From contig CALYLW010001092.1 in NCBI GenBank assembly GCA_944989445.1, positions 62,001 through 126,000 of the forward strand: a DNA stretch of 64,000 nucleotides, given 5' to 3'. Shown here piece by piece: positions 54,230 through 64,000 of this stretch; within the stretch, counting starts at the first letter, position 1; the number at the start of each line of letters is the position of its first letter. This stretch comes from Ampullaceana balthica (taxonomy: Eukaryota; Mollusca; Gastropoda; Lymnaeidae). The position numbers and the translations under genes were made by a program. Under the pieces are notes generated by a model. That model saw only the letters and a program-made list of their open reading frames with translations, was not told the origin of the DNA and ran no database searches.

Positions 54230-56265
54230 TTATCTGCCAATTTACGAGTGTATGTATAGGACACGAGTTTTATACACGTAAGATCTATAGAATTATCTGC
54301 CAATTTACGAGTGTATTTATAACGTTTATGTATCTGCTAATTGACGAGTGTATTTATAACGTTTATGTATCTGCTAATTGACGAGTGTATTTATCACGTT
54401 TATGTATCTGCTAATTGACGAGTGTATTTATCACGTTTATGTATCTGCTAATTGACGAGTGTATTTATCACGTTTATGTATCTGCTAATTGACGAGTGTA
54501 TTTATAACGTTTATGTATCTGCTAATTGACGAGTGTATTTATAACGTTTATGTATCTGCTAATTGACGAGTGTATTTATCACGTTTATGTATCTGCTAAT
54601 TGACGAGTGTATTTATCACGTTTATGTATCTGCTAATTGACGAGTGTATTTATCACGTTTATGTATCTGCTAATTGACGAGTGTATTTATCACGTTTATG
54701 TATCTGCCATTTTACGAGTGTATTTATCACGTTTATGTATCTGCCATTTTACGAGTGTATTTATCACATTTGTGTATCTGCCAAGTTACGAGTGTATTTA
54801 TCACGTTTATTTATCGGCCAATTTACGAGTGTATTTATCACGTTTATGGATCTGCCAATTTACGAGTGTATTTATCACGTTTATGTATCTGCCAATTTAC
54901 GAGTGCATTTATAACGTTTATGTATCTGCCATTTTACGAGTGTATTTATCACATTTATGTATCTGCCAAGTTACGCGTGTATTTATCACATTTGTGTATC
55001 TGCCAAGTTACGAGTGTATTTATCACGTTTATTTATCTGCCCATTTACGAGTGTATTTATCACGTTTATGTATCTGCCAATTTACGAGAGTATTTATCAC
55101 GTTTATGTATCTGCCAATTTACGAGAGTATTTATAACGTTTATGTATCTGCCATTTTACGAGTGTATTTATCACATTTATGTATCTGCCAAGTTACGCGT
55201 GTATTTATCACATTTGTGTATCTGCCAATTTACGAGTGTATTTATCACGTTTATGTATCTGCCAATTTACGAGTGTATTTATCACGTTTATGTATCTGCC
55301 AATTTACGAGTGTATATATCACGTTTATGTATCTGCCAATTTACGAGTGTATTTATCACGTTTATGTATCTGCCAATTTACGAGTGTATTTATCACGTTT
55401 ATGTATCTGCCAATTTACGAGTGTATTTATCACGTTTATGTATCTGCCAATTTACGAGTGTATTTATCACGTTTATGTATCTGCCAATTTACGAGTGTAT
55501 TTATCACGTTTATGTATCTGCCAATTTACGAGTGTATTTATCACGTTTATGTATCTGCCAATTTACGAGTGTATTTATCACGTTTATGTATCTGCCAATT
55601 TACGAGTGTATTTATCACGTTTATGTATCTGCCAATTTACGAGTGTATTTATCACGTTTATGTATCTGCCAATTTACGAGTGTATTTATCACGTTTATGT
55701 ATCTGCCAATTTACGAGTGTATTTATCACGTTTGTGTATCTGCCAAGTTACGAGTGTATTTATCACGTTTATGTATCTGCCAATTTACGAGTGTATTTAT
55801 CACGTTTATGTATCTGCCAATTTACGAGTGTATTTATCACGTTTATGTATCTGCCAATTTACGAGTGTATTTATCACGTTTATGTATCTGCCAATTTACG
55901 AGTGTATTTATCACGTTTATGTATCTGCCAATTTACGAGTGTATTTATCACGTTTATGTATCTGCCAATTTACGAGTGTATTTATCACGTTTATTTATCT
56001 GCCAATTTACGAGTGTATTTATCACGTTTATGTATCTGCCAATTTACGAGTGTATTTATCACGTTTATGTATCTTCCAATTTACGAGTGTATTTATCACG
56101 TTTATGTATCTGCCAATTTACGAGTGTATTTATCACGTTTATTTATCTGCCAATTTACGAGTGTATTTATCACGTTTATGTATCTGCCAATTTACGAGTG
56201 TATTTATCACAGTTATTTATCTGCCAATTTACGAGTGTATCTATCACGTTTATGTATCTGCTGGT
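54230..56265. repeat. 37-bp minisatellite, more than 50 copies
   Basis: Units contain TTTACGAGTGTATTTATCAC and GTTTATGTATCTGCCAA. The first dozen units use CTGCTAATTGACGAG, and the rest use CTGCCAATTTACGAG. A multi-unit block with CCATTTTACGAG and CCAAGTTACGCG appears twice (near 54915-55015 and 55150-55225), showing higher-order duplication. The stop-free 37-bp unit keeps all three plus-strand frames open for 1.1-1.6 kb (386-543 residues, rich in Y, C, I, V). These frames are artefacts of the repeat. Confidence 0.98.
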
Positions 56266-56297
56266 TAAAATCATTCAGATTTGACTATATGTCAGAA

Positions 56298-56545
56298 ATA
56301 ACAACTTTACAATTTAATAACAACTTTACAATTCAATAACAACTTTACAATTTAATAACAACTTTACAATTCAATAACAACTTTACAATTCAATAACAAC
56401 TTTACAATTCAATAACAACTTTACAATTCAATAACAACTTTACAATTCAATAACAACTTTACAATTCAATAACAACTTTACAATTCAATAACAACTTTAC
56501 GATTCAATAACAACTTTACAATTTAATAACAACTTTACAATTCAA
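56298..56545. repeat. 19-bp minisatellite, about 13 copies
   Basis: The unit is CAACTTTACAATTCAATAA, with TTTAATAA variants at the edges and one ACGATT. Confidence 0.97.
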
Positions 56546-56576
56546 CTGAAATTCTACTGAAAAGATTTTCCAGCTG

Positions 56577-56703
56577 TGTCACCGAACTCGAGTCAACTTC
56601 TTGTCACCGAACTCGAGTCAACTTCTTGTCATCGAACTCGGGTCAACTTTTTGTCACGGAACTCGAGTCAACTTATAGTCACCGAACTCCAGTCAACTTC
56701 TTG
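56577..56703. repeat. 25-bp tandem repeat, 5 copies
   Basis: Units are built on GTCACCGAACTCGAGTCAAC plus TTCTT, with ATCGAACTCGGG and CACGGAAC variants. It follows the 19-bp array by about 30 bp. Confidence 0.95.
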
Positions 56704-57655
56704 CAAGAAGGACTGAAATGATTGGTCATTTAAACCTTTTTTCTCCTATAATTTCACAATGTAATTGAGTATGTCAATGAGATCTTTCATACTCAGGACT
56801 TGGTGACTCCGTGACTCTTTTTATACGATGCAGTGTTATGCTATCAATTCACCAGTACACATTTCTTACATCCTTTCAACAAGTCTTCTTATTAAACCAC
56901 ACAGCCCATGTGAACCATTAAATTTGTCTTCAGCCAGGTTCATGTTTGTGTTACTGTGCTCTCATTAGGTGTACACTACTTCTCAAATATTACATTATTT
57001 ACTAACATTTATTTGTATTTATGTATTTAATACTTAAACAAATGTATCAACAAAATCATTGAAAAAGTGAATCTATAAATAATGTATTGTTATTAATTTT
57101 TTGGTTGTAATGTATTGTAAAAATTAAAAATGTTTTTGAATTTTTTTTTCCTTCTTCCTTTTATTCTTTTTGCTTCTAATTACAATCTAAAAAAATTGTG
57201 TATAAATTTCAATCCTGTTGGCATTATAAAAATAACAAAATAATATTCCCTATAAGATTTTGTATTTTCATATCGGATGTTCATTATAAATGTATTTCCC
57301 ATTATTGTTGCAACGCTAAGAAACGTTATTGATTTATTTAATATGAAGTTTTGCTGGAAACAATATAGCTGCTCATAAGATTATTGAGATAATATTAAAT
57401 TCTGATTTTCTATTCTTGAGTAGGCTGTTTAGCGGGGAAGTATTATAATCGAGCTAAAAATCGGAATCAAGATTTTGATAAATCTCGAAGTTGCACACCT
57501 TCTTTCGATGAAAAAAACCCACTGTTGAAGATATGCTGTATGTGTGTGCGCCCGTCTGTGTGTATGTTTTTGTGTGTTTGAACTCTAAAGCTTGAGTATT
57601 GTTTCAGTAAGTGAACGGAATTGCATAAATAAGTAATTGATCCTATATGTGGCTT
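56704..57655. other. No gene seen
   Basis: Almost 1 kb of A+T-rich DNA without a long frame. A GT-rich stretch lies at about 57540-57575. Confidence 0.5.
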
Positions 57656-58010
57656 TCACACCAGTGCCGCACCACAAAGCACCGACACTGATGTTTTTAA
57701 TATGGCATTGTTTTGAGAAAACTCAATTAGCAAATAACATGATAACATCATATTTTTAAACCAAAAAATTTAATTTAAAATTATTAAGACATAATATTAA
57801 TAACTTATGTTTTATAAATGTTTCCATTATATTTTAAATTAAAAAAGTATATACATTTTAATAATTTGCGAAGAAATAATGTATTTAAAATATAATTATT
57901 GTTAAAAAATTGGAACTATGAGTTTTTTATAAAGTTTTTAAATTTATATGTAAGTCTTAAAAACACGCTCCACGGTTATATGACCTGACTGAGTCGTCTC
58001 TAATTTTAAT
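57656..58010 (+). repeat. 340-bp palindromic module (+), decayed
   Basis: CAGTGCCGCACCACAAAGCA then CCGACACTGATG (57679) forms one edge. The other is only a weak GTCGTCTCTAATTTTAATC near 57990. The interior resembles 26240-26400 (ACATAA, TTTTATAAATGTTTC). Confidence 0.7.
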
Positions 58011-58011
58011 C

Positions 58012-58415
58012 ATGGGACATTCTGAACTAACATTACAAACATACACACACATCAACACCTTGACTTACATCAGTGTCATGGGACATTTGGAACTAACATT
58101 ACAAACATACACACACATCAACACATTGACTTACATCAGAGTCATGGGACATTCTGAACTAACATTACAAACATACACACACATCAACACCTTGACTTAC
58201 ATCAGAGTCATGGGACATTTGGAAATATCATTACAAACATACATACACATCAACACCTTGACTTACATCAGAGTCATGGGACATTTGGAACTAACATTAC
58301 AAACATACACACACATCAACACCTTGACTTACATCAGAGTCATGGGACATTTGGAACTAGCATTACAAACATACACACACATCAACGACCTTGACTTACA
58401 TCAGAGTCATGGGTG
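58012..58415. repeat. 66-bp minisatellite, 6 copies
   Basis: Units contain CATGGGACATT, AACTAACATTACAAACATAC and ACACATCAACACCTTGACTT. The 22-residue period MGHLELTLQTYTHINTLTYI keeps one plus-strand frame open into the flank (196 residues). It has ATG in each unit but no other gene evidence. Confidence 0.96.
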
Positions 58416-58449
58416 TCACAATCTTGAAATCCCATTTAATGTTAACTGG

Positions 58450-58562
58450 TTGTCAGTGTGTATACTTTTGTTCAATCATACTGTCTTTGTCCGTGTGTAT
58501 ACTTTTGTTCTATTCTCCTGTCGTTGGCAGTGTGTATACTTTTGTTCAATCCTGTCGTTGAT
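58450..58562. repeat. About 50-bp repeat, 2-3 copies
   Basis: CAGTGTGTATACTTTTGTTC and CTGTCGTTG recur. Confidence 0.85.
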
Positions 58563-59008
58563 TCATCATTTAAACATCTTCTATACAGATTTTTACCTTT
58601 AAATATTAAATAATGTCGAAGAAAATTATTTAATTCCAAAATAAATTTAAAATAAAATAACTAAAATAAATAAATTAATGTTAGGATGTTTGGTCGGCAC
58701 GGTCAAGGCCGTCCAGGGTCGAAACGTTTTTGGTCTAAACAAATGGGAACGATAAGTCTCGTGATCTACACGTCCTGTGGGCGAATCAGCAGTATCGAAC
58801 CGTCAGGGGTCAGGGACATCATACCCCTCGGTATACACTGAGCATATTGAGAGCAAACTCGTGTTCCATGTTAGGGCTATGAATAGATTTTCCGTATTTC
58901 TTAAAATGGAATTCATTGTTTAAAAAACTACATATTAACATTGTTTTGTGTTTACATGACTACATAATTTCTGTTTACCGTTATATTAGGACTCTATAAT
59001 GTTGATGC
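58563..59008. other. No gene seen
   Basis: A G+C-moderate stretch at 58690-58850 stands out from the flanks but has no recognised content. Confidence 0.45.
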
Positions 59009-59546
59009 CAGTGGCGTAGTTAGCCTTTTTGCCGCCCGGGGCGGTCTCCAATTTGCCGCCCTTTCTAAGTAGATCATATCCTGGTTTTTATAAATTAATA
59101 AACATAAATAAATAGTTGTAATAGAAACAAAGTGAATGTGGCGAACATTTCTACCATTGAAAGCCATATTTAAGTTAGTGGCAAATGGCAATAAAGGAGG
59201 CCAAATAAGATGTTATACCTATTAATACATATTTTATAAAAATACAAGATACTTTTTTTTAAGGTTACAAGAAAGTTACTGAGTTTGCAGCATGAGACAA
59301 ACGCATTCCAAATTTACACCAAAAAATTAAATTACCAATTAGTATGCTTTTATTTTGTATTTATAAATAAATGATTTCATTATTTTATTACTAACAAATT
59401 GTGTACATTAGTATGTTAACATATTATTTATTCATTTATTCTCCAAACTTTCATTGTAGAAAAATCGTGTATTATGTTATCAAAATTTACATAATTTGTT
59501 ATATTTTGTTCTATGGACAATATTGCAAGATTTTTTAGTCTTAAAT

Positions 59547-59826
59547 CAAGGGTCGGGAAACTTTTTGTCTGAGAGAGTCATATATTATTTTTAAAACTAA
59601 AAATTCAAGTAAATGTGTGCATTTTGTGTAATTTCAACACTAAAAGTACCATAATTATGTCTCTTAATTCTTTTTAATATCATTGTTATGCTGTTTATTG
59701 TTTATGCAATTCAAAGGAATCTGAATAAACGTTTTTTTTAAGAATAGTCGAACGTTTGTCTGAGAGCCAGATGCAGCCATCAATAGAGCCACATCTGGCT
59801 CGTTAGCCAGGGCTTTCCAACCCCTG
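59547..59826. mobile_element. 280-bp hAT-type MITE with perfect 8-bp TSD
   Basis: TCTTAAAT flanks both sides (59539-59546 and 59827-59834). The left end CAAGGGTCGGGAAAC and the right end, reversed CAGGGGTTGGAAAG, are imperfect inverse repeats. GTCTGAGAGCCAGATG and CACATCTGGCTCG lie near the right end. No coding sequence. Confidence 0.92.
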
Positions 59827-60299
59827 TCTTAAATCTTGCACTCATTGTGGAACGAAGATAATATTTTATCAACTTCAGTTTGGAGAAGCTCGTTTCACAA
59901 CTAGGGACACTGATAACAATAATTGTAATAAAAATTCTTAGAATACAAAATACACGAACAAATTGTGCCTTGAAAACAATATATCTAAGCTTTATTTATA
60001 AACTAATACGACAAGTGGGCCTTTTCCTCCATTTTTCCAACGCAATGCCTCTTTTTGTAGTATAGGTACAGCCACAAAACATGGATCATTTTTCTTTCAT
60101 TATGGAACAGTTCTTTATCAATGTCAATAAAATCATTTAGTTGACATTCAATTTCTTCACTTAGTAGTTTACATGGGATTATACACGAATATTTTCTTAC
60201 ATGGACATGCTACTGATCAAAGAGTTCTTTTAATTCCTTTATAGTTCGATCCATGGTTTAAAACATTTCTCTTTGTACTTCATGATCTAATAAGAAAAA

Positions 60300-60792
60300 C
60301 CCGTAAAAAACCAAGTTTTTGACTATAAATCCTTTATGTACGAGACGTAACTAAAAGAATGTTCATTATAACACGCAGCGCAAGACCATCCAAAAATACA
60401 AAATTGCAGTTGTGTCGTAAAACGTGTTTAATATAATGCGCACCGATCAGGAATAGGTTTATAAAAAGTGTTGTCAGTAAAATACGCACCTTATTGCGCG
60501 ACAGAAAGGTTGTTCAATATAATACGCACCGCGACGCTCTATCTCAAAAAATAGCATGATACATAGGAATAAATAAAATAATCTAAAAAATCAATAATTT
60601 AATTACGGTACATGCGATCGATCTGAAATTTTAATACATTGTTTTTATCATCGGTACGAAACTGCCTGCAAAATTTCAGCTCGCTATCTTGCGAGCAAGT
60701 GGGTTAAAAATCGATCAAAAGTTTTGGTGACAAGCAAGCAAGGTCGGTCGGTCGGTCGGCCGCAGACACCACGAGTTAATATAAAGGATTTA
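60300..60792 (+). mobile_element. Unclassified CCGTAAAAAC element
   Basis: It runs from CCCGTAAAAAACCAAGTTTT to ATATAAAGGATTTAAA. It carries the conserved CGATCTGAAATTTT and GCAAGTGGGTTAAAAA segments, plus two copies of an AATATAATGCGCACCG-type word (60431 and 60520) and a GGTCGGTCGGTCGG run. A related copy begins at 63812. Confidence 0.65.
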
Positions 60793-61025
60793 AAAAATAG
60801 GACCGCATGTTTTTCCCTTCTAACTTGGCGTTTCCTTTATTTTCTACAAAGTAAATAAAACGATTCTACAACTTTTACTTCGCCAACATCAATAACTAGC
60901 TAGTTCTTATTCCGTATGCAAGAACAAACTGATACAAATTTTCGTTCTTCCCGTCCGGAATTCGGGCGTGGATTGGGTTGCCTGAAGAAACCAGGAAAGC
61001 CAACACTTTATCAACATTTAAAACT

Positions 61026-61605
61026 CTAATAAGAATGCAGGACTAAACACAAACGATAGATAAGCGTAGGACGCAATAATCTTCTGTATAGAAGGAGCGT
61101 CTGAAACAGATAAGATAAGATAACTACGTATCTTTTAATTTGACTAGTTAAATAATTGTGGGAAATATCTGGAGCGCTGTCAAATATCATACAAAAGTTT
61201 TTAGCTTGCTTCATTTGGTCCATTATTGTTTTTATCACTGCCCCTCTCAATAGGTCTATGAATTCATTTTGAATCATTTTCCACAAATTCGAGACACTAT
61301 ATTTATTACCCATCTTAATTTGTACTAAATGTTCACATAATACTGGGTCGTACTTGGCCAACAAGACAAAAAGCTCTAGAAAATTTCCTATATTTTCAAT
61401 TGAATTGATGTCTTCCTAACGAATACTTTCACGATGACCTCTCAACGCCAAATTTTGTTTAGCTAAGAATGTAATTACATGAAGTATTGTGAGAATTTCC
61501 TTTCATGTTTTCTTATTTCTTTATCCTTATTCTGTTTTTGTAGTTTATCAAAAGTTGCACCATGTCCAATTCTTATTTCTAATTCCATCCATTGGGAAAA
61601 TGATC
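61026..61605 (-). pseudogene. hAT transposase fragment (ZMYM1-like)
   Basis: Read from 61605 downward across frameshifts: SQWMELEIRIGHGATFDKLQ, then HVITFLAKQNLALRGHRES, EDINSIENIGNFLELFVLLA, KYDPVLCEHLVQIK, then IQNEFIDLLRGAVIKTIMDQ and NFCMIFDSAPDISHN. This order (FLAxQNLALRGHRE, NxGNFLELxxLLAKYDPVLxEHL, IQNEFI, FDSxPDxSH) is that of the catalytic N-terminal half of ZMYM1-like hAT transposases. The FDS/PDISH aspartate region is kept. The BED finger and C-terminal half were not found. It normally cuts and pastes the element; this copy is dead. Confidence 0.85.
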
Positions 61606-61609
61606 GAAT

Positions 61610-61695
61610 CTGCAGTAGACTCAACTCTTGTTGACTTATTCAGTAGACTCAACTCATGTTGACTTATTCAGTAGTCTCAACTCGTGTTGACTTAT
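61610..61695. repeat. 29-bp tandem repeat, 3 copies
   Basis: CAGTAGACTCAACTC and TTGACTTATT recur. It abuts the hAT transposase fragment at its upstream end. Confidence 0.92.
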
Positions 61696-62450
61696 TTTGA
61701 GATTAAATTTCTACTATTTGTTAAAACTATTTTCCGTTGTTAAAATTTGATTGGAAAAAATCATCACACAGTTGACAGCAAAAACAATATATAATTTCTT
61801 CAATGGTGAATACACCATCCACGATCTTAACAAATTTTCCCCATTATGCAAAATTTGGGGGGAAAAAAAACAACAATCGCGATTAATTTTCCTTGTGAAA
61901 AATCTTAATAATTTTAACTAAAATAGACTAATTCAAACTATCTAAACATTACTTTAATAGGATATGCATACAATTGTTAGTGAATAAACGTATCTTATTA
62001 AAACACACACATTTTGTTTGTACTACTTTAATGAAAAAAACAAACAAAAAGAAAAACAAAAAATTAACTTTTTATAAATTACCATAGAATAATTTTCTGA
62101 AAACTTAAACAGTAATATAAATTACTACTTGCAAGTTAAACACAATATTTGAACCACAATGCCATGTAGGTACTTTTTCGCGTATCATTCTGTGCATGTC
62201 GAAAATCCACGCAATAACTGACGCGCGATATTAATAGTATATTCTGTCAAGCAGTGATGTGTTCTTTGTGTTGTTTTCTTATAAAAGTGTCATCTGTGAT
62301 GTATACCGCTAAATTAAAAAGAAAATAGATACAATTTTTAAGCGATTTTAAATTTCTTAACGGTTATGCGTTAGTTATAACAAACAGTATGTAATAAAAA
62401 TGTCTTGAGAATCCGTTAATTACGACTCGAAAGTACGAATATATTATTTT
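61696..62450. other. No gene seen
   Basis: A+T-rich interior of the decayed hAT element. No frame of note. Confidence 0.5.
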
Positions 62451-62599
62451 CACCCGGGTTTTCCTCTTTCAAAAGAAAAAGGGCGGTTGTCCGAAAGGGC
62501 TGCACTTTTCAAATGCCTCCAAATGCCACCCCCAAAACATGTGCCGTACGGGGCGGACCGCCCCCACCGCCTCCCTAGCTACGCCACTGTATGGGCCTG

Positions 62600-63823
62600 T
62601 AATTTTGTAATCTGTGTTGAGTAATGATATGGGCCTGTAATTTTTAAGTTTTGTTTTGTCTGTGTCTTTCTTTGGTAGAAGTGTGATGTATGAAGTGTTC
62701 ATTGAATTTGGTAGTTCCATGTTGTTGTAAGCTTCTTCTAAAGTTGCATGTAATATTGGGCCTAGTGTTGTAAAAAAGAAGTTGTAAAACTCTGTTGTTA
62801 GTCCATCTGGTCCAGGTGTTTTGTTTTTATTCATGTTGTGTAGTGTCCCTTTTATGTCTTGTAATGTAAATGGTTTGTTCATTTCTTTGGTTTGATTTTC
62901 TTGTAGTGCTTTAGTCATATTTGTGTACTGATCCTGTATATCTGAATCAGTTTATTCATTTGCAAAAAGGTGTGTGTAGTATTTTTCAAATGTGCCTACA
63001 ATCTCTTTGTTGTCAATTTGTGTCTATTATTTGGATTATCTTTCTGCTTTTTTTATATTTTTTTGTTCTAATGTTAGGAAATGTATTGTTGGTGCTTCTG
63101 TGTAGTTTGTGAGTATTCTATTCTAACTAGGACACCATTATATTTATGCTGTTGTATTGTTTCTAATTCTTCCTCTAAATCTTGTATGGCCTGATTTGTT
63201 GGGTTGTTGTATTCTTCTATTGATATTAGCACTTTTAGTTCATCTTCTTTTTTTTCGAATTTGTCTGTGTAGCTGAGTTGCAAAATTGTGTGTGTTGTGT
63301 TTAATTGTGGATTTTAAAAATTCCCATTGTTGGCCTATATTTGTGGTTGGTAGTGTGCTGTATGGTTGGCCTATATTTGTGGTTGGTAGTGTGCTGTATT
63401 GTTGGCCTATATTTGTTGTTGGTAGTGTGCTGTATTGTTGGCCTATATTAGTGGTTGGTAGTATGATGTATTGTTGGCCTATATTTGTTGTTGGTAGTGT
63501 GCTGTATTGTTGGCCTATATTTGTGGTTGGTAGTATGCTGTATGTTGGACTATTTTACTAATTATTTCCGTGTAGTGATAGTTTTCTAAGAGTGCATTAT
63601 TAAATTTCCAATGATGTGATTCTTTTATGCAATTAGTCTTTATAGTGTTTAGTTTAATTTTTACCCCTTTGTGGTCTGTAAAGTTTAGGGTTTCTGGAAC
63701 ATGTTTTGCTTCATTAATTGTATCTGTATTTGGGGTGTAAAATCTATCTAACCTTGATTGACTGTTGAAAATGTTAGTTTTAAATGTAGTTTCTTTTCCT
63801 TTTTTATGAATTATAATACGCAC
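62600..63823 (-). pseudogene. Tx1-like LINE, endonuclease tail and RT start, with in-frame expansion
   Basis: The minus-strand order is: endonuclease tail with SQSRLDRFYTPNTDTINEAK and FTDHKGVKIKL (63823-63560); a 12-residue repeat QYSTLPTTNIGQ in six copies (63545-63330); QQWEFLKSTIKHNTH and a coiled linker (63290-63074); frameshifts; then MNKNKTPGPDGLTTEFYNFF and YITLLPKKD, ending at YRPISLLNTDYKI near 62610. The HWKFNNALLENYHYTEII segment parallels HWKFNNTLLENNKYLEII of the 9.3-kb copy, so both belong to one family. The RT catalytic core is lost. A hAT-type end abuts at 62589. Confidence 0.88.
63330..63545 (-). repeat. 36-bp tandem repeat inside the LINE reading frame, 6 copies
   Basis: Units of 36 bp starting TTGGCCTATATTTGTGGTTG (plus-strand reading) begin every 36 bp from 63330. 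On the minus strand each encodes QYSTLPTTNIGQ in the LINE frame. The related LINE has a single equivalent stretch, QYTTTIPTNNIGRHW, near 9855-9900. Confidence 0.95.
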
Positions 63824-64000
63824 CGAAGTATTAAAAGGTTGTTGAATATAATAGGCACCACGACACTCTATCTAAAAAATTTAAAATGATACATATGATA
63901 AATAAAATGAACTAAAAATTCAATAATTTTAAATACAGTACACGCGATCTATCTGAAATTTTGACACATAGTTGTTATCGTCTGCTCGAGTCTGCCTACA
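63812..64000 (+). mobile_element. CCGTAAAAAC element fragment, cut by window end
   Basis: AATACGCACCGAAG, CACTCTATCT and GCGATCTATCTGAAATTTTG follow the order of 60500-60650. The LINE ends exactly where this begins. The rest lies beyond the window. Confidence 0.6.

Larger units (their letters stand above)
59009..62589 (-). mobile_element. Decayed hAT element (ZMYM1-like lineage) with nested insertions
   Basis: The ends are CAGTGGCGTAGTTAGCC at 59009 and, reversed, CAGTGGCGTAGCTAGGG at 62589. G+C-rich GGGCGG/CCGCCC words lie next to both. A transposase fragment lies on the minus strand at 61026-61605. A hAT MITE (59547-59826) and a CCGTAAAAAC element (60300-60792) are nested inside. The flanking 8-mers GTTGATGC and TATGGGCC do not match. 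The two ends may therefore belong to different copies, or the TSD may be lost. Confidence 0.6.

Noticed and set aside
54637..56339. Three large proteins of 386-543 residues
   Set aside because: Same 37-bp satellite read in three phases.
58012..58602. 196-residue protein with repeated MGHLEL units
   Set aside because: Frame created by the 66-bp array and its A+T-rich flank; no independent coding evidence.
62589..62630. hAT insertion directly into the 62.6-kb LINE with 8-bp TSD
   Set aside because: Flanking 8-mers at the two proposed ends do not match, and the LINE does not resume beyond 59009.
1..64000. Prokaryotic operons, rRNA genes, phage or plasmid features
   Set aside because: No such genes were seen; all recognisable proteins belong to eukaryotic mobile elements.

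Overview
The window looks like an A+T-rich, repeat-dominated stretch of an invertebrate animal genome. The non-LTR retrotransposons (Tx1-like and RTE-like), Penelope-like element, Helitron-like elements, hAT elements and many minisatellites suggest a lophotrochozoan, perhaps a gastropod mollusc. That placement is a guess, because no host protein-coding exon could be recognised. Every coding signal that can be identified belongs to a mobile element, and every such reading frame is broken or truncated. The other long open frames come from tandem arrays and are treated as artefacts.

Layout. 0.3-1.1 kb: a 29-bp minisatellite, then a degenerate tRNA-like sequence near 1.7 kb. 2.3-4.8 kb: a small fold-back (inverted repeat) structure. 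5.3-9.3 kb: fragments of LINE and TIR-like elements. 9.3-13.0 kb: a 5'-truncated Tx1-like LINE with endonuclease tail, reverse transcriptase and zinc-knuckle tail, broken by a frameshift and a stop. 13-16.3 kb: a hAT MITE with perfect 8-bp TSDs, another MITE and a (TAACTC)n array. 16.35-33.75 kb: a 17.4-kb imperfect palindrome, the most striking feature. 34.4-35.05 kb: a 24-bp array. 35.4-40 kb: LINE and Helitron fragments and a third, directly repeated copy of the palindrome's outer segment. 40-49 kb: MITEs, a nested DNA transposon, and 21-, 54- and 65-bp arrays. 50.5-53.6 kb: a 3.1-kb Helitron-like element. 54.2-58.4 kb: 37-, 19-, 25- and 66-bp arrays. 59-64 kb: a decayed hAT element with nested insertions, and a second Tx1-like LINE whose frame carries a 36-bp in-frame tandem expansion.

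Organising principle. A module of about 340 bp recurs about 14 times on both strands. One end carries a GCACCGGTGC-type palindrome and the other an AAGTGGCACGCCACTT-type palindrome, with an A+T-rich middle. Modules point inward from both sides of the big palindrome and of the smaller fold-back at 2.3-4.8 kb, so they appear to be part of an undescribed fold-back repeat family. The two arms of the big palindrome record insertions: each supplies the empty site for elements present only in the other. This shows precisely that the Helitron-like element inserted between A and T without a TSD and that the Penelope-like element made a 12-bp TSD. It also shows that minisatellites expanded in only one arm. 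All identities were read by eye; no alignment or database search was run.
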